A DNA stretch of 64,000 nucleotides from NCBI GenBank assembly GCA_033782935.1, contig JAWQEG010002477.1:7501-71500 (forward strand), read 5' to 3'. Positions 40,401-50,648 of the stretch are shown one piece after another. Below the pieces are notes generated by a model, which was not told the origin of the DNA, did no database searches, and saw only the letters and a program-made list of their open reading frames with translations. How positions within the stretch are numbered: position 1 is the first letter of the stretch; each line of letters starts with the position of its first letter. The position numbers and the translations under genes are program-made. The stretch comes from Petrolisthes cinctipes (lineage: Eukaryota; Arthropoda; Malacostraca; Decapoda; Porcellanidae).

Positions 40401-43400
40401 CATCCCTGAGACTGATCCTCAGGATTATAACTAAAAGGATTGACTCAGGTAGCGGGAGGCTAAGAAGAAGACCACACAACTCCAGGGTGAAATAAGTTAA
40501 CAATTCATGTTGCAAGTTACAAGGGAGGGCAGGGTGCCAACCAGGAGGTTCTTTAAGAAGGATCCCTGGAGATAGAAACAAATGCTTTGGAAGGCACAGC
40601 ACTGCCTGTATGTCCCTGATATGAATATCAAGAACTCTAATACTGTATCAATTAGGCTTAGGTCAGAAGCCATTCTGGATATCATTATTAATTTGTTTTA
40701 TCAAACAAGTATTGTAAAATTTGTGCTGCAGTTAAGATGGCTGTGTAATACAGTACAGGACCATATTATTTATTTATAAAATTTACTAGTGTTTAATTAT
40801 TTTTAAGCATTGCAGTATGACACAGGATATCTTAATATAATTTTGCCTTGTGAATTTGAAAATTAACACAGATGAAAAATTCAAATATTATGTTAAATCT
40901 GTTGGTTGTTGTATAATTAATAGATTTTTTTTTTTTCACAGTTTTGCCTCAAATTTCTTGGAAGTGCGAGGGATGGTGCGATCTCCATCAGGGTGTAGTG
41001 AGGTGTCATCAGTACGCTCTGGTGTTCGTGGAAGTGGTGTAGGAATGGGCAGTGGGGCTGGAGGTGGTAGCAGGGCTCTGGGTGGAGCAAGTTATGGCGC
41101 CACATCCCAGCACCAGTCTGGAAGTTGTTACCTTGGCTTGGCCTTGCCATTGGATTTGGACTTGCTTCTCTATGATCCTACAATGGACAAAGTAACACTA
41201 CAGGAGGTTGGAGGAACTAACTCGGCAGCCTATGCCAATGGTTCTTCTGGCAAGGACAGATTTCCTGCTATCTCTGAATCAGAATTAGAAACTCAGTCTG
41301 AGGATAAAATCATAAGCAAAAAAAGTAAGTTTTAACAGGTTGAGCAGAGTAACATAATTTTCCCTTATAACCCCCATATATAGTTGGAAGTGGTCACCCA
41401 TCCTTGGAACAGGATGGACCAGAGCAAACTTCCAGCAGGAAGGAAGAGATTCTAATTGAGGTACTGTTTAAGTAAGTTGGAGGAGGGTGGAGACGGAGAA
41501 GTAGCGTCAGAATCGTCCAGAGTGGAGTTTGAGACAAAGATTTAAGAAAGTTTTGCTATATATATATATATCTGGTGAAGAGATAGCAACATTACCTTCT
41601 ATAAGAATGAGAGGAATGAACATGGTTGAGAATTTTTAGTGCTGTGCCAGAATGAATGAGGAGAGTATGAATTGGACAGGTAATTGCTCTTGGTGGAAGA
41701 GTATGTAAAGGAGAGAAACGTGAGGGGCAGAGTAGGGATTGACCAAGTAAGGAGGGAGTGTTGGAACAGGGAAAACTGGAGACACTTCTCCCGTGGCCAC
41801 CCCCTTGGAGGGAATTCCCGGAGGGAACAAGACGTCAGAGCTATAGGTAGATAGATAGATAGATGGATGGATGAAAGAAGCTTTGGCTTGTCTGAGAGTA
41901 GATTGCTTGGTGATGGCTTAACAGTAATTTGCATTACTAGGTTATGAAGCTGGGGATTAAGATATGATGAAAAGTTTACACAACATGAAAGTTATTGTGG
42001 AAGCAAAAAATTAATGTGAAATTTGGTGAAAGTAACAATTTACCGATATTTAAAAGCATTATGATTTGACTTGGGCAAATGTGAAGGGAACTTATTACAG
42101 TACATATATTTACCGTATACCTGTTTCATGTCTGTACAGAAGCCTTGTATTGTAAAGCAAAAGATTTTGGTGGAGAAGAGAGTGAGGACACAGGACTGGA
42201 ATTACACAACCAGGAAATATGCTTGGGCTGCTACTCCACATCCCAAACGGCACCATCACAGCCTTCTACTGAGTGCACTTGTAAGATTCAAATTTTTTTG
42301 TCCACAATGGTTGTTCAGTATATGTGAATATTGCTAATGCAAAACTCCTGAGTAAGGTTTCCCAATTGCAGACACACACACATCTATTTTTAGTACTAGA
42401 TGCTATTCCTGATACTAACTCTCCCTATGGATACAATATTGGCACGCACTTCAAATGCTCTCCTTTTCACCGATACCAACAAATTATATTTAATTTTTGC
42501 TTTATCTATACCATTCCATACTTCTCATAGAACTCGCTACCTGTGGTACCCCTTTTGTCACTCCAGCTACTGTTTTCATGTCTTATATACACAATTCCTG
42601 TATTTTTAGGGAATTTGGAATACAGTATACAGGTACAGTGTCCCTGTGATGTAACATTAAATAATAACAACTGTAAATTAAATTATACAGTGGATGAGTG
42701 CAGCTTAGTTTCAGTTCAATGACCCCCAGTTCCCCACCAACAGCTGTTTTGCATTTTTAATGGTTTTGTAAACAGCTAGAATTCCCCGTCAAGAATAATA
42801 TTCAAGGTTAAACGTTATGTATGTACAGTCGGCCTCAAGAGTTTGTATACACCATTGTGACATTAAGGGTTCCTAACAACTAGAAAATTTAGTACAAGAA
42901 TTTCGTATCACCAGACTTTTCTAGTGATGTTATTTGGCTAATCAGTCAGAAAAACAATCCCTGCAATATGTGCAGAATATAGAACCCTTGTAACAAATGC
43001 TCAGTGTACAAATTCCTGAGGCCGACTATACTTTGCACAGATGTTGAAGAAAATGCATTGGCATCAACTACATCACCACCAGCCAAGAGGAAGGCTGGGA
43101 CAGATTCTCCTCTCCAACAAGTCAAGATTGTCAGTGAGGTAACAGAAGCATCTGAATCTGAAAGTGTAACAAGCCAGGGCTGGGATGATGTGGGTGAGTG
43201 GCTCTTATGTTTTTACTTTGCACAGGTGCTTGGACAATCTGTACAGTATTTTACCATTATAATTTCTCTGTAAATAGTATGGTTAATCTTATCATGTCAG
43301 TGCTGTCATCAGAAAAATAATATACTGGGTATCACTAGTGAGTATAATAATTTATCCACTATAGTTACCTTAAATTTTACATTGTACTAGTTCTTCTGCA

Positions 43401-44609
43401 ACTATCACCAATACCCAGATCATTGTCCATCAGTCTCCTTTGCTGTGAATGTCTGTAATGCCAACTAGTTTGAAATACATAAAAAAAAAAAAAAATGGAA
43501 GTAGTTTTGTCATTGTCAGTATATTCTAATTGTAGCATTTTTTTACCAATGTATCAGATGGATTATACAGATTTTATGCCTATATTTTAGGTGAAGGAAA
43601 AAGTGGTCCAGAGCATGGAAACCAAATACTTATCAGAAAGGAAGTACTGCGTTTCTTGACGAATCTTCTCTCAACCATTGCTGCCAAGCCTTCTGAAGCA
43701 GGTGAGCGAGTAGTTCAAAGGTTGTATTATTTACATGTACTGTATGTTATTAAGAGAGTATCCATATCGTAGCCTGTTTTTATACTAAAACTTTATATTT
43801 TTATCCTGATCAGGTTTGTTGACCTTAAAACAACGTTGGCCTCAAGCATTCAGTGACCTGTGTCTGTACTCGGAGATTTGTCTCCTTCTGGCCTCCTACA
43901 ATTACCGGCTGACTGCAAGACGCTTTATTCAAGAACTCTTTTTTGATGTACTCTTCACTGAGGTACAGTTGCTCATTATTAATACTTATTCTTATTTAGA
44001 AATCACATATCTCTCTCTTTCTCATTTTAGTTATTATTTCTATTCCATTCTCCTTAGAGAAACTAAAATTTTATTTCTTTTAATGGCGAAAATGTAGTTT
44101 CTCTTGTGCATTTTTACTACTCAATTATTAATAGATAAATATTGCAGTAAAATATTTTAAAATCTTACTACTGTATCTCTGCCTTGTTTTTTATGCATTA
44201 TTCAGTAGTGATTAATGACAGTTTTATCTGTACTTATATCTGAAACTGACACATGAAGCTTGCACGCCAGACCCTCCATAGTACTTAGAAATATGCTGTT
44301 GCCAACTTTAATTGTATGGAATCTTTGTGTTATTTATGTCATACATTTAAAGTTGTAAAGTAAATGGTATACAGTACACTGTTCTGAGTACGTACTGTAG
44401 AGGACGTTTATATGTTCTTTTCATTTCAGATTTATGCTGAGGCAGCATCTATATTAAAGCATCAGGGTGAGGGATTGTGTGAAACAGTGAACCCAGTTGT
44501 GAAAGACACCTCATGTACTTTACCCTACTTCTCCCTTCAACCTCCAACCATGGCAGATATTGCTGAAGTTGCTCTTTCTGATAAATCAGATAAGGAAGAA
44601 GATTGCTAG
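22490..44609 (+). CDS. rictor: Rictor, mTORC2 scaffold subunit (27 exons, first coding exon missing)
   Basis: Exons: 22490-22799, 23646-23777, 23949-24139, 24387-24618, 26581-26731, 26900-27084, 29705-29835, 30185-30465, 30828-30944, 31322-31504, 31800-32008, 32284-32373, 32787-32988, 33656-33825, 33997-34201, 35885-36128, 36348-36513, 37919-38027, 38323-38501, 38875-39186, 39871-40227, 40942-41324, 42140-42280, 43041-43193, 43591-43701, 43814-43962, 44430-44609. All have AG/GT borders and join in frame: 1,756 residues, then tag. Rictor holds mTORC2, which phosphorylates Akt, SGK and PKC. Seen (numbered from the first visible codon): N-terminal armadillo region with CIDIMLENQVERVQGLRLA and GFVAAEARAILPH; middle region with FVKRVLYFYKPSS (about 593-605); VAIWGLGHIGLSSDGAGF (exon 16); QRSLSD (about 1117-1122); YLGLALPLD; C-terminal ILIRKEVLRFLTNL and RRFIQELFFDV. 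The zinc-site residues known in human Rictor appear kept: H1535, C1540, C1543 and C1664. The first exon starts mid-codon, so a short exon with the ATG lies upstream. Confidence 0.95.
24721..26143 (-). mobile_element. 5'-truncated, internally deleted LINE with 10-bp target duplication
   Basis: Lies in rictor intron 4, antisense. Flanked by the direct repeat taggctatat (24711-24720 and 26144-26153). The minus strand reads reverse-transcriptase blocks: IIVPLRKGKGIKDECDSYRG and AFMDLEKAYNRVDR in frame 25263-25670, and VGLRQGCVLSPWLFNIYLDG at about 25100-25190. The YADD box expected next is missing: only about 90 bases separate that frame from the C-terminal piece at 24740-24989 (GSEVVGPGVRGRPLVRWENR). 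The element ends in an (ATAG)n-type tail. It cannot be autonomous. Confidence 0.9.
27140..29439 (-). mobile_element. Complete Tigger DNA transposon with TIRs and TA target duplication
   Basis: The element is 2,300 bp. The ends are perfect inverted repeats over at least 22 bp (CACCTCGGTCTCGTATAGAA at the left, its complement at the right), flanked by TA at 27138-27139 and 29440-29441. Subterminal repeats of the type CGTTCTATGTGA occur near both ends and could be transposase binding sites. It carries the transposase at 27434-29083 and lies in rictor intron 6 in antisense orientation. Confidence 0.95.
27434..29083 (-). CDS. Tigger/pogo-type transposase, open 549-aa frame
   Basis: A single uninterrupted frame of 549 codons, antisense within rictor intron 6. 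It encodes a pogo/Tigger transposase, an enzyme that cuts and pastes its own element at TA targets. Residues about 10-60 form a pipsqueak-type helix-turn-helix (with SSVRTIWRKRDEIR), about 75-150 a CENP-B-type second HTH (KQIMEMAKEFY ... GWLYRFIDR), and about 170-345 the DDE catalytic core. The three acidic residues sit in NMDECGLQYK (D183), LLTMDNCPAHP (D299) and LLQPLDQEVI (D328), the usual Tigger pattern. The C-terminal part contains FWRQFTIKDAVTHMLKAWED, as in TIGD1-like proteins, then an acidic tail. The start ATG lies about 356 bases inside the element end. No stop or frameshift is visible, so the copy is young or under constraint; whether it is active cannot be read from sequence. A domesticated host gene is unlikely because terminal repeats and TA duplications are intact. 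Confidence 0.93.
   Translation of the reverse strand: MPGRAFAKRKAISFDIKKEVISRKEKGEGNSAIGRDLGLSESSVRTIWRKRDEIRASIKAYGASKIDSRKRAPDFKVIKMERYLNAWVSKKEREGVPVNKKQIMEMAKEFYLTICDKEKVQPSGFQASTGWLYRFIDRKEIRNVNLTGEAASADSVAADNFPQILKDTIEEGGYDPERIYNMDECGLQYKKMPTSTFISRASKKARGRKADKSRFTILFCCNLTGTHKMKPLVVHTAAHPRCYNNLTSMSQAPVYWMKTLNGWMNSATTQEWLTTMFVPDARWHCRKNGLPFKVLLTMDNCPAHPEHLSDLQVLFYTPNTTSLLQPLDQEVIANVKTFYQTRVYALMRQQTETGEEIQAILDSGDEAGDIDDPLPEPAGGEPSTGTPPTQTDGDDQSARSSAPHHHLAPNLNAISVKQFWRQFTIKDAVTHMLKAWEDINVATIRHSWKKVAPSFVKNVIESEAQDLRDLVTRAVEVAREVPGFQSVTEEEILAINSEGDNQSVEGIVSGLVIEDELAQQEPIMEENVESEYSCHQLSLILASAENLIW
30010..30160 (-). mobile_element. Decayed LINE 3' fragment
   Basis: In rictor intron 7, just before exon 8. 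The sequence (for example cttgcattttctccatg near 30103) aligns with the 3' region of the LINE at about 24895-25015 but is more diverged. Confidence 0.65.
34699..35749. mobile_element. Large TTAA-flanked foldback element in rictor intron 15
   Basis: Both ends abut TTAA (34695-34698 and 35750-35753) and carry short imperfect inverted ends (CCCTCTAACAGTGGG against the complement of CCCTCAGTTTAAGGG). Inside is a very long near-perfect palindrome: 34896-34981 plus 35225-35335 pair with about 35360-35565, with a loop near 35340-35360. The left arm is interrupted by a LINE fragment (34982-35224). TTAA targets suggest a piggyBac-type relative; no transposase is present. Confidence 0.85.
34982..35224 (+). 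mobile_element. LINE 3' end inserted in the foldback arm
   Basis: Codes the same C-terminal piece as the intron-4 LINE (GSEVVAPGVRGRPPVRWQNR ... WNRENWRHFCRGHP) and ends in (TAGA)n. The intact opposite arm shows that the pre-insertion sequence was ctctgtttttgttataaaa; gttttgt and gtttttgt on the two sides are the target duplication. Confidence 0.9.
36917..37389. mobile_element. Mariner/Tc1-like MITE in rictor intron 17
   Basis: Inverted ends CAGTCGGCAAAAAAAGTTTC (left) and the complement of GAAACTTATTTTGCCGACTG (right), flanked by TA at 36915-36916 and 37390-37391. The 473-bp interior codes for no transposase. Confidence 0.9.
38090..38215. mobile_element. Partial TTAA MITE in rictor intron 18
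   Basis: Starts after TTAA (38086-38089) with GGGGAAACATTTTTGTTGG and contains the family core ctcctctaaactatgccagg. The right end is eroded, so the limit is approximate. Confidence 0.6.
41693..41874 (+). mobile_element. LINE 3' end, third copy, in rictor intron 22
   Basis: Matches 35058-35224 (ggaagagtatgtaaaggaga onward) and ends in tagatagatagatagatgga. Heavily 5'-truncated. Confidence 0.88.
42826..43028. mobile_element. Mariner/Tc1-like MITE abutting rictor exon 24
   Basis: Left end CAGTCGGCCTCAAGAGTTTG, right end CAAATTCCTGAGGCCGACTA, flanked by TA (42824-42825; 43029-43030). Its right end lies 12 bases before exon 24 (43041). Confidence 0.88.
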
Positions 44610-47380
44610 GTATAAAAATGAAATATATACTGTATTATATAACCCCAAGAAATATGGTGTGGATCGTATGGTAAGCACACACTGCTGCATAGTATAACTT
44701 GTGGATCAAATGTTACATCACAATGTCGAATTTTAAGCAACCACTTGAGTCATTATTCCCTCTCGTACCTGCATCCTTCACAAGTACCTGTACCACCACC
44801 GTCAGGTATTTACACTGGACTTAAGGGAATGATCTGATTTAGGGTATGGTATTGATACAGTTATTCTCCATCAGGAATCATTATGCAGTCCCTATAATTT
44901 TTGTCCATATATCTGGTAAAAGGACTAAAATACCATATGCCAGTCAAATATAGTACTTTCCTCCCTGCCACAGGACAGTGATGTACAAAGATGTGAAGTG
45001 TCCAGCATTACCTGCCTATTGTAGGCTATTTGCAGCTTACATATTTGGTGAGTTTCTGTAATTTTGCATGCTCTTTCATTTTAGAAGAAAGATATTATTT
45101 TTGGACTCTGAAAGGGTTCAACACAATACAGTAGCTGCAACGTGGATTGTTACTGTATATGATTTTTCCTGGTTCCAAGAACCTTGGATCTACTTAACTG
45201 TATAGTGTTACCATATACTGTATAGTATTTATCTGTTTTTATTGTGTTGATGTGCTGAATTTTTTTTAATAAGAATTTATCTGTAAAAGTTATTCAGTCA
45301 GCTATTATAGTTATATCCCTGTTTTGTGGCTTGTCCATGTATGGATATGATAATTAAATACCGGTATTTGGTGGGTAACTCAACAAGTTTATGCCCACAG
45401 TTAAGAAGCCTGTGGTCACCTTCTTGGCCACTATTGTGGTTACAGGTTGAGCCATGGTGTTTGCAGTATCCCACCTGATTCATTTACATATTTATAAGTG
45501 CCTGTTTGTAATTTCCAGATAAACAAGTCATTATTATTAAGGTCAGGAAATATGTTTGCTGCACATGCACACGCATGCTTTTCCCTAATTTATACAGTAA
45601 TTATTAATGGACTAATTTTAAAATTCCATCTTCTTGCCTACCTGTTTTGTACTTCAGCACTGACAGTGTTCATAGGAGTGGTGATATATGGTACTTTACT
45701 GTACAGTATTGTCAGGAGAGATTGCCAAATGCATTCCTAGAGATATCTTATTACAGGGATTTGACAGTCGTCTGTAAATATATTGCAAAACTGTTTGTCC
45801 CTAAACTCACCTCTCCTGTACATTTTTAGTGACAAACTTTAAGGTAACTTTCGTAAATTTCGTGTAATCTCTCATAACTGTTGTACTCATATATTGTAGA
45901 AAGTAGTCTCCTAACTTGTCCATAGACATTTTCCTTTTCATATAAATATGAAATTTGTACCACCGATGTCATTACATGGAATGTTAGTACCTGTAGGTTT
46001 AGATGTAAAACTGTTCTTAATGAGTAGTTAGAGTTTGTGGCTTTCTAACACATTAATAATCCGGTGAAATTATATAATATATCATATTCTTTAATATGTC
46101 ATCTGAGAAGTTCAATAATGATGGCCTTATTATTGGTCAATTTAAGTGAAGCTAGTCATAGCTTGGATGCTATCATGAAAGAAAGAATGACAAAGTTGAG
46201 TGCATTATGATTTATCTTTTTGTCAGTGTGTAGATTTATTCTCTTTATTTCAGATCTTCATTAGAGTAGGGACAGTTGGAATCCCATAAATCCTATGAGT
46301 GACACTGATTTGGCTAAAAAGTTGGGAGGTCTCTGGCCACTGACCCCTCGTTTTGCTCAAATTCAAATACATTAGGGAGCTCTTAACAGTTATCAGAATA
46401 GCAGGCACATAGTAGACCCTCGAGGAAGGGATGATGGGAAATTTTAAATTTTTATTATACATATATATATTATAACTTAAAATTGAAACACCTTAAGAGC
46501 TGTCATCATTTTATTCTTCCTTTGTTCATATGCCTTTATTCTGATGATTTATGGGCTCAATCATGGCCCTCTTCGTAATGTCCTTGTTCACCTTCAAAGG
46601 AGCCCAACTCTCCTGAGCTTTCTCAGTATCTGAGTCTTCCAATGCAATGACAGCTATAATATAAATATTGGCTTGACTGAGACCAAGGCTCTTGAGGCTG
46701 TATGTTAGAGGCACTAGCCCAGGTGCTCCACCAATTCTGTACTAGTGCTTACCATTTACACAAGCACTTCTGCAAACTGCTTGCACTGAATTAATTATAA
46801 TTGATAAAATTACTAAAGTAAGGAGTCCCAATGAGAAACAAGTGAGTACTGTAATTGTGTATGGTATGAGGATTAAGTATGTGGTAAATAAACAAATATG
46901 AAAATTAAAGTCATTTTATCTCCTCAATGAAAAATTGAAAGTAATTAGACTTGCAATTTTTCATCAATGGTATCTTCATGAATTGATGAAATAAATAGTC
47001 AAGAGCATTGTCGTTATAGTGTCCCAGAGACCTTGGTGAATCAATATGTAATTTAATTCTGAAATAGAAATTAATGATACTGTACTGCCTGTTTGTTGTC
47101 GAGAGTGCATGCATCTTTAAAATGCATGATAAAAGTGATATGATATTTGTAAGGTAAAGCAAATACTGTACACAAAATACAAATTCAACTTATATTTTAA
47201 TGCACTAGTAAGTATTCAGTATATAGAAATAAAACTAGCAATAATGAATGAACATATAAACATGGTGTTCAGCTTCTGTGGTATCAAACTTATGCAGTGA
47301 ATGTTCTTCCATTGTGTGAAATGAGTATACATTCAGGTACAAAGGTTTATTATCTCTTTGTTTCGTCACTATCAATATTG
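44610..47380 (+). other. Rictor 3'UTR and intergenic DNA
   Basis: No coding exon recognised. The first polyadenylation hexamers I find by eye after the stop are the variant ATTAAA at 45353-45358 and the canonical AATAAA at 46887-46892; a shorter 3'UTR using another signal is possible. Confidence 0.5.
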
Positions 47381-47382
47381 TA

Positions 47383-47544
47383 CACTCAGCCAAAAGTTTG
47401 TTAACTCCACCAATCAAGCATTGGTGTAATGTGTGCTTTATATGTTTGAATCTGCCTCAGTACCAGCCAAAATAAGACTGATACAGATGAATCTGAAGGG
47501 TCAAAGCTGGCTGGCAAAGTTAACAAACTTATTGAGAGAGAGTG
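47383..47544. mobile_element. Mariner/Tc1-like MITE, 162 bp
   Basis: Left end CACTCAGCCAAAAGTTTGTT and right end AACAAACTTATTGAGAGAGA, flanked by TA (47381-47382; 47545-47546). The ends resemble those of the intron-17 and intron-23 MITEs. It lies about 380 bases beyond the stop of peptide copy A. Confidence 0.78.
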
Positions 47545-47922
47545 TAGCTAATTCCTTGGCGCTAGCTAACAACAGCAAGGTATTAAGCCACCTCAAGAGA
47601 AACAAAGATAACGGGTATTGTAGCCTCGGAAGATACCAAGGTATAAGGTTGTCTGGGAAGACAGTATGGTACTAGGTCATAATGTAGTGTTACTGTAGAC
47701 ATGGAAGGAGCGTGAAACCTGACACAGGACCAGCCACCAGAGTCCCTACCACCACAGTGCCACAGTGTGGAACTGGACTCTGGCTCCTACTGATCACACC
47801 ACCAGATGGCCCACTTTCATACAACAGGCCACAGGGCATCAACTTCCAGCAAGAGTAACTTTTGTAACAGTAGCAAAGACGCATCCTGAAGGAGAGTGGC
47901 CGGCAGGAAGGCGATCTTGGTG

Positions 47923-48099
47923 TCAACAGGAATCGAATAGCCCCGTATTGGTGCAGGGTGTGCGGCTTCTCGTTGATGGTCTTCTACGGCGGGACGAGAA
48001 GAATCGTTTTGACCTGTAGTATGGCATAGGGACTGGTCCAGCCAATCCCACGACTGTCAGTACCAGCGCCATCACGGCCAGCAGCAACAATATACGCAT
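47923..48099 (-). CDS. Putative small secreted C-x-N-T-G-x4-C peptide, copy A (58 aa)
   Basis: ATG at 48099, stop tga at 47923-47925. Residues 1-20 are a classic signal peptide (MRILLLLAVMALVLTVVGLA), with likely cleavage before GPVPMP. A strongly basic stretch follows: KR at 31-32, RRRR at 37-40, R44 and R46. The last ten residues are CTNTGLFDSC, two cysteines spaced to close a ten-residue ring, with the second Cys as final residue. Cleavage after R46 would release a 12-residue cyclic peptide. The bases before the ATG (TTGTATTGACAG) look like a splice acceptor, so a 5'UTR intron ending at the ATG is possible. A second copy with the same architecture lies at 61384-61557, and similarity continues into the 3' flanks. 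I do not recognise the family; a neuropeptide or hormone precursor and a cationic antimicrobial peptide are both possible. The function is unknown and expression is unproven. Confidence 0.6.
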   Translation of the reverse strand: MRILLLLAVMALVLTVVGLAGPVPMPYYRSKRFFSSRRRRPSTRSRTPCTNTGLFDSC

Positions 48100-48109
48100 C
48101 TGTCAATAC

Positions 48110-50640
48110 AAGAAGACTCGCATTACTTATTGTGTACAAGCCTCAACACTCAGAATCACAGACCAGGAGGTATGCAGGTTGGAACTTGACCACGATGGAG
48201 GTGTTGTACCACATGGTTGTTTTAGCCTAGCAAAGTAGAGAATTTATTACACATAGGAATTTGACATCCAGTTGCTTGCTTGATTAGTTTACTTGTTTAT
48301 TTGATTGTTTTTACCTCTTATAAAATAAATTTATATAATTATTCAACCTTATTACTTTATAAACCTAAACTGCAGTGTTCAGCAGACTTATATTTTACTG
48401 TACTGCACTTCTGTAACTCTTAGCACTTTATCTTATTACGTTTACATTAATTTTGTATAGAGGCAAAATGCATATTGCCTGCCATACTCTATAATATGTA
48501 AGTACCACGCCTGTATAATTATGACCTGCCTTTAATAGTCAAACTAGCCACATCTCTACTGTATACAGCACATGAAATGAATTTATGATTTTTCAAGTTT
48601 TCCCTTTCCGAATCTCACTCACTCACCTCTTTAGATCTTCCGACTCTCTTATTACTTCATGTAGTTATACTAGTTAATTCAATTCATCCCATGGTGTCAC
48701 ATTCCATCCTTCCATATAATGTTAGTACAGTATACAGTAATTTATTTTCTTCCTTTCCATCAACTCATTCACTTCCTTATTTTACCCTTCACCCCACTTC
48801 GGCCTAAGCCACTCCCTTTCAAATCTTCAACTGTCCCTCTTTTCCTTCTATTTCCTATTTGCTTGCTATGCCACCTCTCTGTCACCTTCTCCCTAGTTTT
48901 ATTGTATCTACAGGGTCTTCCAGGTCTAGTGCAGTCTTATTTTATCATCATCATCAATCTCTGTCTCCATCTCCCTTGTGGTACAAGGTCTTTCTGGCCT
49001 AGCATTCTCTTCATCTAAAATGATTAGATGAAGTCAGGCTTCACCCTGTGAATCAACCCACCATTCAAGTTTGTTGTGTTAATATTTGCTACGCCAGTTT
49101 GTGTACAGTACCTTGCACTGAAGATGACTCATTCAAGGTTAACCACATTCTGTAGTCTACTTTATGCACTATTGTAAAACACAATATCCATCATTGGTCC
49201 TTAACACATATTAATTCCTCTGTTACACTCAACCTAAGTTATTCTCCATCTGCTACAACAGTGTTTGTTACCTTGTAACTTGCAAACCAAAAGGTTAGTT
49301 TAATAACAGGTAATAAATTTGCAAAATTTTAAAATTCATTCTATCGCTCTACAGTCGGTTAGCGGCTAGCGTATAGTAAATCTGAATGTTCTTTCCCTAT
49401 CCCCCGATACTGTTTAATTTCTGTACTAAAGAACATGTAGAATAAATGTATATGTTCGGAATATGTTGTAGGCGAGGCAAAGGTGTGATGGGACAGTGAA
49501 ATATTGGTGAGGGGTGTGGCACGGGAAGCAGCGTAGTAAGGGGGGCAGGGGTATGTTAAGAGAGTGAAAAATGTAACATGGCAATGAAGGGGTGTGGCAG
49601 GGGAAGGAGTAGTGTAATAAGGGAGGCAGGGGTATGGTAGGGGAGCGGTAGGTAAGGTATGCCCAGTGTGGAGTCGAGGTCAACACTGTGTTGCCTTCAG
49701 GTGGACGGTGTATGGGCACGCCCCACCCCACCTCGCCACGCCCTTGCTGACACACATCCCTAAATTACCTCGGCCTTCTGCACCATGTTTATATCGTTAA
49801 CCTGATGTAATTTTCCCACGAATATAGGCAGACTATAATTATGCACTTTTAGTTTTCTCTGTTGAAGTCTCCCGTGAACTGACAGGAGGCCGTGATGTGG
49901 AAAGCCTCTCACTAAGTTGGTCTCATTAGGTGCCAAAACACAAAGCAACTCCTCAGTGTCTGTTATATGCTGCTGGCCAAATTATCTCCGTGTTTACCAT
50001 ACGTAGTTGCAGACCCGACTGGTCTCTATAGATAAGTTGATATTTAGGTATATATGAGGAGGCTGAAGACACCAGCCGAACAGGGCGGTACTCCTAGGGT
50101 GGACGTTGGACTGGTGATAGGGAGAGTTGGAACTCCCGTTTCTCCTGTCTGTTCACCTTTGCTGATCTTTTTCGTGTCTCATTAATATCGGGAGTAGTCC
50201 AACATACTCTCAAAGATAATACTATGCCAATTTACACTGTGCAAACAAATCCATTACACACCACACTTCGTATCCAAACATTTCACAGGTGAAGTATTAT
50301 CTAAATATAGAAACAAACATTAACAAAGTCTCGGAGACCCCTGGAGATGGGTCTGAAAACTCTTCATATTTTGGCCCCAAAGCAAATGACCCTTCGAGAT
50401 GTCCTGGATCATTGCCTGACTCACTGTTTATCAATTTCTGCAACATTCGTTTCCTATATATGTGCGTGTGTGTACTATATTATGCCAGATGTTGTGCTAA
50501 CAAGCATTTAACAGCTTCTCCTGTAGGCCTACTGCAAATACCGTACATGGTGATAAGTTGAGTGTAGGCCTATACCCTTTAAGTTTAAGGTAATCGTAGC
50601 CTACAGCAGCTGGTTTCTGGCGTCCTACACACACACAGCA
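48110..50640. other. Intergenic DNA
   Basis: Contains the probable upstream region of peptide copy A (48100-48250), a pyrimidine-rich repeat-like stretch (48780-48960) and a degenerate GGGGCAGGGGTATG-type minisatellite (49490-49650). No gene seen. Confidence 0.5.
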
Positions 50641-50648
50641 CTCTTCAG

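Noticed and set aside
47690..47926. Open frame with many cysteines downstream of peptide copy A
   Set aside because: It lacks an ATG at its start, is in another frame, and the matching flank of copy B does not keep this frame; it is probably 3'UTR.
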